A DNA stretch of 8,696 bases from CAYMDJ01 sp964537525. GTDB lineage: Archaea > Aenigmatarchaeota > Aenigmatarchaeia > QMZP01. Positions 5,861 through 8,696 of this stretch are shown here, piece after piece. The notes below the pieces were generated by a model. That model had not been told where the DNA came from. It saw only the letters and a program-made list of their open reading frames with translations, and made no database searches. Numbering within the stretch: position 1 is the first letter of the stretch; the number at the start of each line of letters is the position of its first letter. The DNA lies in assembly GCA_964537525.1 (NCBI GenBank), contig CAZIAB010000034.1, positions 1 through 8,696 on the forward strand, written 5' to 3'. Both the position numbers and the translations under genes were made by a program.

Positions 5861-5893
5861 GTTAAAAAAGCACGTAAAAACACGATTTTTAAC
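5861..5893. promoter_or_regulatory. Inverted repeat between divergent promoters, candidate operator
   Basis: GTTAAAAA (5861-5868) and TTTTTAAC (5886-5893) are perfect inverted copies separated by 17 nt. The similarity extends outward imperfectly (TAGTG on the left against CTACCTA on the right). The spacer carries CACGTAAAAA followed by CACGATTTTT. It lies 20 nt from the minus-strand TATA box and 10 nt from the plus-strand box, a natural place for one regulator to control both transcripts. Regulator unknown. Confidence 0.4.
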
Positions 5894-5903
5894 TACCTAA
5901 AGG

Positions 5904-5913
5904 TTTATAAATA
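5904..5913 (+). promoter_or_regulatory. TATA box of the 155-aa gene
   Basis: TTTATAAATA is a near-ideal archaeal TATA box, with purine-rich AAAGG just upstream as B-recognition element. Transcription would start about 25 nt downstream, near 5934, giving a leader of roughly 33 nt that contains the ribosome binding site. Confidence 0.65.
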
Positions 5914-5955
5914 GTCGAATTAATTGTTTATTATAGAGGGATTTCAAATCCTTCA

Positions 5956-5960
5956 GAGGT
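5956..5960 (+). promoter_or_regulatory. Ribosome binding site of the 155-aa gene
   Basis: GAGGT lies seven bases before the ATG at 5968, a standard Shine-Dalgarno distance. It fixes the start of the gene even though this gives an unusually long stretch before the hydrophobic segment. Confidence 0.65.
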
Positions 5961-5967
5961 TGGTAAG

Positions 5968-6435
5968 ATGTCCAAGGAAAAAGAGCTTTATTCTGACGGC
6001 GACCTGCTTACGAACATTCCGGGCGCAGAACATGCTCCCGGCATAGAGCAGGACGAGGGTCTTATAAGAACCATATATAAGTCGGCCGCATCCAAGGCCG
6101 TGATACCGATAACATCCCTTATGCTCACGTTAGGGGCAATTGGCTGCGGCACGGACAAGACCAGGGAACCTGCCACAACAGGAGATGGTGGCAGCAAAGC
6201 GCGCGTTGCCGACAGCAGGGGAGCAAAGGAGATGGAATTTAGCAAGCCCGCTGACAAGGAATTCTACACGCCGTACAGGATGGAAAATGGTGTCATAGGC
6301 GTCTATGTACCGAGCGGCGGATTAATCCGCTACGTTCCCAACGGCGATGGGACTTATCTGGCCTTTTACCATGGTGATGTCACGCCAATAGAAGTTGCCA
6401 AAGCCCTGGGCAAGGTCGATTTTGATGTAAGATAG
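5968..6435 (+). CDS. Putative membrane-attached or lipoprotein-like protein, unknown family
   Basis: This 155-aa protein has a polar N-terminal stretch (1-42), a hydrophobic segment (about 43-59, AVIPITSLMLTLGAIG) ending at Cys60, and a Ser/Gly/charged linker. A compact C-terminal region (about 95-155) is rich in Gly and Tyr (NGVIGVYVPSGGLIRYVPNG). AIGC is lipobox-like, but the 42-residue leader is far longer than a normal signal peptide and has no twin-Arg motif. It could equally be a bitopic protein with a cytoplasmic tail. The start is fixed by a ribosome site and TATA box. It is divergent from the hydrolase operon and shares its regulatory region, hinting at a linked role such as an accessory or protective factor; that is speculation. 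It converges on the large gene to its right with a 33-nt gap. Confidence 0.8.
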   Translation: MSKEKELYSDGDLLTNIPGAEHAPGIEQDEGLIRTIYKSAASKAVIPITSLMLTLGAIGCGTDKTREPATTGDGGSKARVADSRGAKEMEFSKPADKEFYTPYRMENGVIGVYVPSGGLIRYVPNGDGTYLAFYHGDVTPIEVAKALGKVDFDVR

Positions 6436-6468
6436 TTGGGGTTGCAGACCTCAATGGGTAAGCATTAG

Positions 6469-8696
6469 CTAGCCCGGCCACTCGGTGTGGCCCCATTTTA
6501 CTGAGACGTAAGTTAAGCCGCAATCGACCGCAACGCCGGCAACATAGCTTATGCCAGCGCTCTCAACGGCCAGCATCTTCTGAAGCGCAATGTCGCTGAA
6601 GAACATTCCGACGGTCGCAGCGTATCCCCAGACCGTCTTGTCCCTGTAGCAGAAATTGTGCTCATACCCGGCCTCCTTGGAATACTGGCTCTTGTCCGCA
6701 TCTATCTTCACTGCCTCTACCTTGCAGTTGCTCTGCTCAAGGCTGTCAAACGTTCCGTCTGAATCGGAATCCGTGAATCTCAGGGTAGTGTAAACATTAT
6801 CTCCAGAAAATCTTTCATCCCATCCTGCCTGAAAGCTTACGGTATCCACCTTCCCGTCAGGCACGCTTAATCCCTCGCTGTTCCCGGTGTCCATGAACGA
6901 ATAGATGTTGGCAAGGGACATGACCGTCCCGCCGGTTCCGATAGAATGCAGATTGGATTTTAATGCAACTCCCATTCCTCTCATTCCCTTAAAATAACCG
7001 TCATCGTCCACCGCAGCCATGAAATATATTGAGGTTGAGATTCCGGCAACGCCAATTCCTACCGGGGCTCTTTGCGGATATTTCTCTCTCATCTTCTCTT
7101 CCATTTCCGTTGTGCCAGACCAGTAATACGAATCCAGCTCGCATGAAACATACCTTCCGGAGCCGAATGTCTGGGTGGAATACAAATCTACATCGAATCC
7201 TATATCTTTAATCCTCTCTTGTTCTTGGTCATCAAAAGCCACACCCTTGATGTCCCTGTCAAGAACCGGGTCCCTGAGAATGCACGGCCAAATGTCAATA
7301 TCACTAAGGGAAATTTCTTTCACCTGCCCAATGTCGTCCTTTATGCTCTTTATCCTCAGCGGGTAGCCGAGCTGGAGGTCCTTCTTCTTTTCAATGCATT
7401 CAATGTCATCAACCGGCGTTCCGGAAAGGGTATTAGTGCATGTGGAAGAAAGCACCCATTCTTTTCTGTTATCATACCCGCAGCAGACGATCTTCCAGTT
7501 CTTGTTATACTCAAACTCAAAGGTGTAGCTGGTGAGCGGGTCCCTTATGCTCAAATCCCCTGTCTCCATTTTGAGGAGTTTGGTTCCCCTTGAGGCAACC
7601 GGCTCTATGACCACTCTCTTTATCTCCTTCACCAACTCTTTGTTTTCCGTCCCCATTATGCCTTCAAGGAGGTTGTCATCAATCACGCCGCACCTCTTGC
7701 TGGACTTTTTGGATAAAAGGGTCTTCCACTCGGATGGGGTGTCGCAGAAGACGGATTCCGTGTCGTCGTTGTACGTATAGCTCGAGCAGAAAACGTCCCC
7801 CATGCCTATTATAAGGTCGGCGTGGCACGGGGATGCCAGGTAGAACGGAGTGATGTCGTCCGTAATCCCCTTGTCGAGTATGATTGGCCTTCCTATGTCC
7901 ATTATGGGCTTGCCGTTATTGCGCTCCTCCTGGGTAGATGCCCCTGAAACCTCAGAGAAGACCTTGGTATCGACAAGCGGCACCGGGTTGACAGGTTCCT
8001 GGAGGAGGAGCTTGCCCTCGACAGGATAGAACTTGCCGAACTCGGTGGCAATCCTCCTGTCAACGTATTTTGAAAGTGTCATGCCCAGGACTGCGGCCTC
8101 TCCGGTGTAGGCGCCCGTCTTTATGAGGGTCTCAAAGGACAAGAACGCGTTCTGAAGCTTTTCAGTGGGTATTTTGCTGGCAAGTGATTTGAGCTTTGAT
8201 ACAAATCCCGCTTTTCCTGAGGTAGATAGAAATGCAGAGTCTGCATTCCTGAAAGTATTAACGACTGTGAGTTCTGCACCCTCTTCTGCAATCTCCCCTG
8301 CTTCTTCTGCGACTTCTCTCTTCAGAGCCTTTGTAGAGAACCACTTCCAGAACTTGGTAGCCCTAGAAACTATCCCCTTTGCAACGGCCTCGCTGGCTTC
8401 AGCGCCCAGACCTTTTCCCGGAATCCTCCCGGCTAATACGTTGAATGCACCAAATACGCATGAAGTCAGGAATATCAGAGTCCTTGACGATTCCATCCAT
8501 GTTGATTTCCCGCTCCAGGCAGCATCCTCGCCCTGCGGGAAGCTCTGGTAATAGAGGAGGAAGTTGGGGTCCCCGAGGCCGGGTATAACGTCAACGGTCG
8601 TCCCTATCTTCTGGGGGAGGTGGAAGTTCGTGACAAAGCATGTCGGCTCTGTCTGGTCAGGGTTGTCTTCTACCCACTGGCAGAGATAGTCTTGCC
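6469..8696 (-). CDS. Large surface protein, C-terminal 741 residues (5' end off the right edge)
   Basis: The frame is open from the right edge (first full codon 8694-8692) to TAG at 6469, so the ATG at 8496 is internal. Visible residues 1-66 look extracytoplasmic (two Cys, aromatic-rich). A hydrophobic helix lies at about 71-89 (RTLIFLTSCVFGAFNVLAG), followed by a helical, Glu/Ala/Lys-rich region (about 95-215) that may form coiled coils. A long Cys-containing mixed region makes up the remainder. Near the end, DSDSDGTFDSLEQ (642-654) matches the Asp-rich calcium loops of thrombospondin type 3 or EF-like repeats, and DGKVD lies shortly before it. I recognise no catalytic domain. It is not part of the hydrolase operon: it is convergent with the 155-aa gene and its promoter is outside the window. 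Probably a membrane-anchored, disulfide-bearing surface protein; function unknown. Confidence 0.85.
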   Translation of the reverse strand, partial: QDYLCQWVEDNPDQTEPTCFVTNFHLPQKIGTTVDVIPGLGDPNFLLYYQSFPQGEDAAWSGKSTWMESSRTLIFLTSCVFGAFNVLAGRIPGKGLGAEASEAVAKGIVSRATKFWKWFSTKALKREVAEEAGEIAEEGAELTVVNTFRNADSAFLSTSGKAGFVSKLKSLASKIPTEKLQNAFLSFETLIKTGAYTGEAAVLGMTLSKYVDRRIATEFGKFYPVEGKLLLQEPVNPVPLVDTKVFSEVSGASTQEERNNGKPIMDIGRPIILDKGITDDITPFYLASPCHADLIIGMGDVFCSSYTYNDDTESVFCDTPSEWKTLLSKKSSKRCGVIDDNLLEGIMGTENKELVKEIKRVVIEPVASRGTKLLKMETGDLSIRDPLTSYTFEFEYNKNWKIVCCGYDNRKEWVLSSTCTNTLSGTPVDDIECIEKKKDLQLGYPLRIKSIKDDIGQVKEISLSDIDIWPCILRDPVLDRDIKGVAFDDQEQERIKDIGFDVDLYSTQTFGSGRYVSCELDSYYWSGTTEMEEKMREKYPQRAPVGIGVAGISTSIYFMAAVDDDGYFKGMRGMGVALKSNLHSIGTGGTVMSLANIYSFMDTGNSEGLSVPDGKVDTVSFQAGWDERFSGDNVYTTLRFTDSDSDGTFDSLEQSNCKVEAVKIDADKSQYSKEAGYEHNFCYRDKTVWGYAATVGMFFSDIALQKMLAVESAGISYVAGVAVDCGLTYVSVKWGHTEWPG

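Noticed and set aside
5539..5883. 114-codon version of the 38-aa mini-protein starting at 5883
   Set aside because: The extension runs through the promoter region and across the whole 52-aa gene in another frame. The internal ATG at 5655 has GGAGG and the ATGA overlap.
7219..7593. 124-codon plus-strand frame opposite the large surface protein
   Set aside because: Antisense to a long continuous coding frame, with no promoter or ribosome site and no recognisable motif.
6469..8496. Treating the ATG at 8496 as the start of the large right-hand gene
   Set aside because: The same frame is open without a stop to the window edge and reads as protein-like sequence with Cys and aromatic residues, so the gene is 5'-truncated by the window.
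1..8696. tRNA, rRNA, CRISPR array, insertion sequence or prophage genes
   Set aside because: I saw no tRNA-like cloverleaf, no regularly spaced repeats, no transposase or integrase motifs and no terminal inverted repeats with target duplications.

Overview
The window is archaeal. The evidence is an Alba chromatin-protein gene at the left edge, TATA-type promoter elements placed about 25 nt upstream of start codons (including two apparently leaderless starts), heavy use of ATA and AGG codons, and start/stop overlaps (ATGA, TTGA). The many short, single-pass membrane proteins that begin with a basic patch plus (A/G)(Q/D), as in archaeal class III signal peptides, together with cell-wall hydrolases, resemble DPANN-type archaea. 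That placement is an inference I cannot test here.

Layout. Positions 1-184 (minus) hold the 5' part of alba, preceded by a structured leader. Positions 386-5810 (minus) hold one tightly packed run of eight genes, all transcribed leftward. In transcription order these are: three mini-proteins (52, 38 and 63 codons, each essentially one transmembrane helix); a Cys-rich membrane-anchored protein (206 aa); a membrane-anchored lytic-transglycosylase-like protein whose catalytic Glu is replaced (334 aa); a membrane-anchored protein of unknown family (173 aa); a membrane-anchored M23 endopeptidase with all metal ligands (367 aa); and a membrane-anchored lytic transglycosylase with an intact active site (554 aa). 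Positions 5811-5967 form a compact divergent regulatory region with two TATA boxes and an inverted repeat between them. Positions 5968-6435 (plus) encode a 155-aa protein with a hydrophobic segment ending in a lipobox-like Cys. Positions 6469-8696 (minus, convergent) hold the C-terminal 741 residues of a larger surface protein that continues beyond the right edge.

How the genes may work together. The M23 enzyme (peptide bridges) and the lytic transglycosylase (glycan strands) together could dismantle bacterial peptidoglycan, a polymer archaea do not make. Both are anchored by one N-terminal helix, so their catalytic domains would lie outside the cell. They are co-expressed with pilin-like mini-proteins and an inactive transglycosylase paralogue. 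The best reading is a cell-surface apparatus that locally opens bacterial walls, for attachment, predation, or delivery/uptake through a pilus- or T4SS-like structure. No secretion ATPase or membrane platform protein is visible, so the machine is either incomplete in this window or encoded elsewhere.
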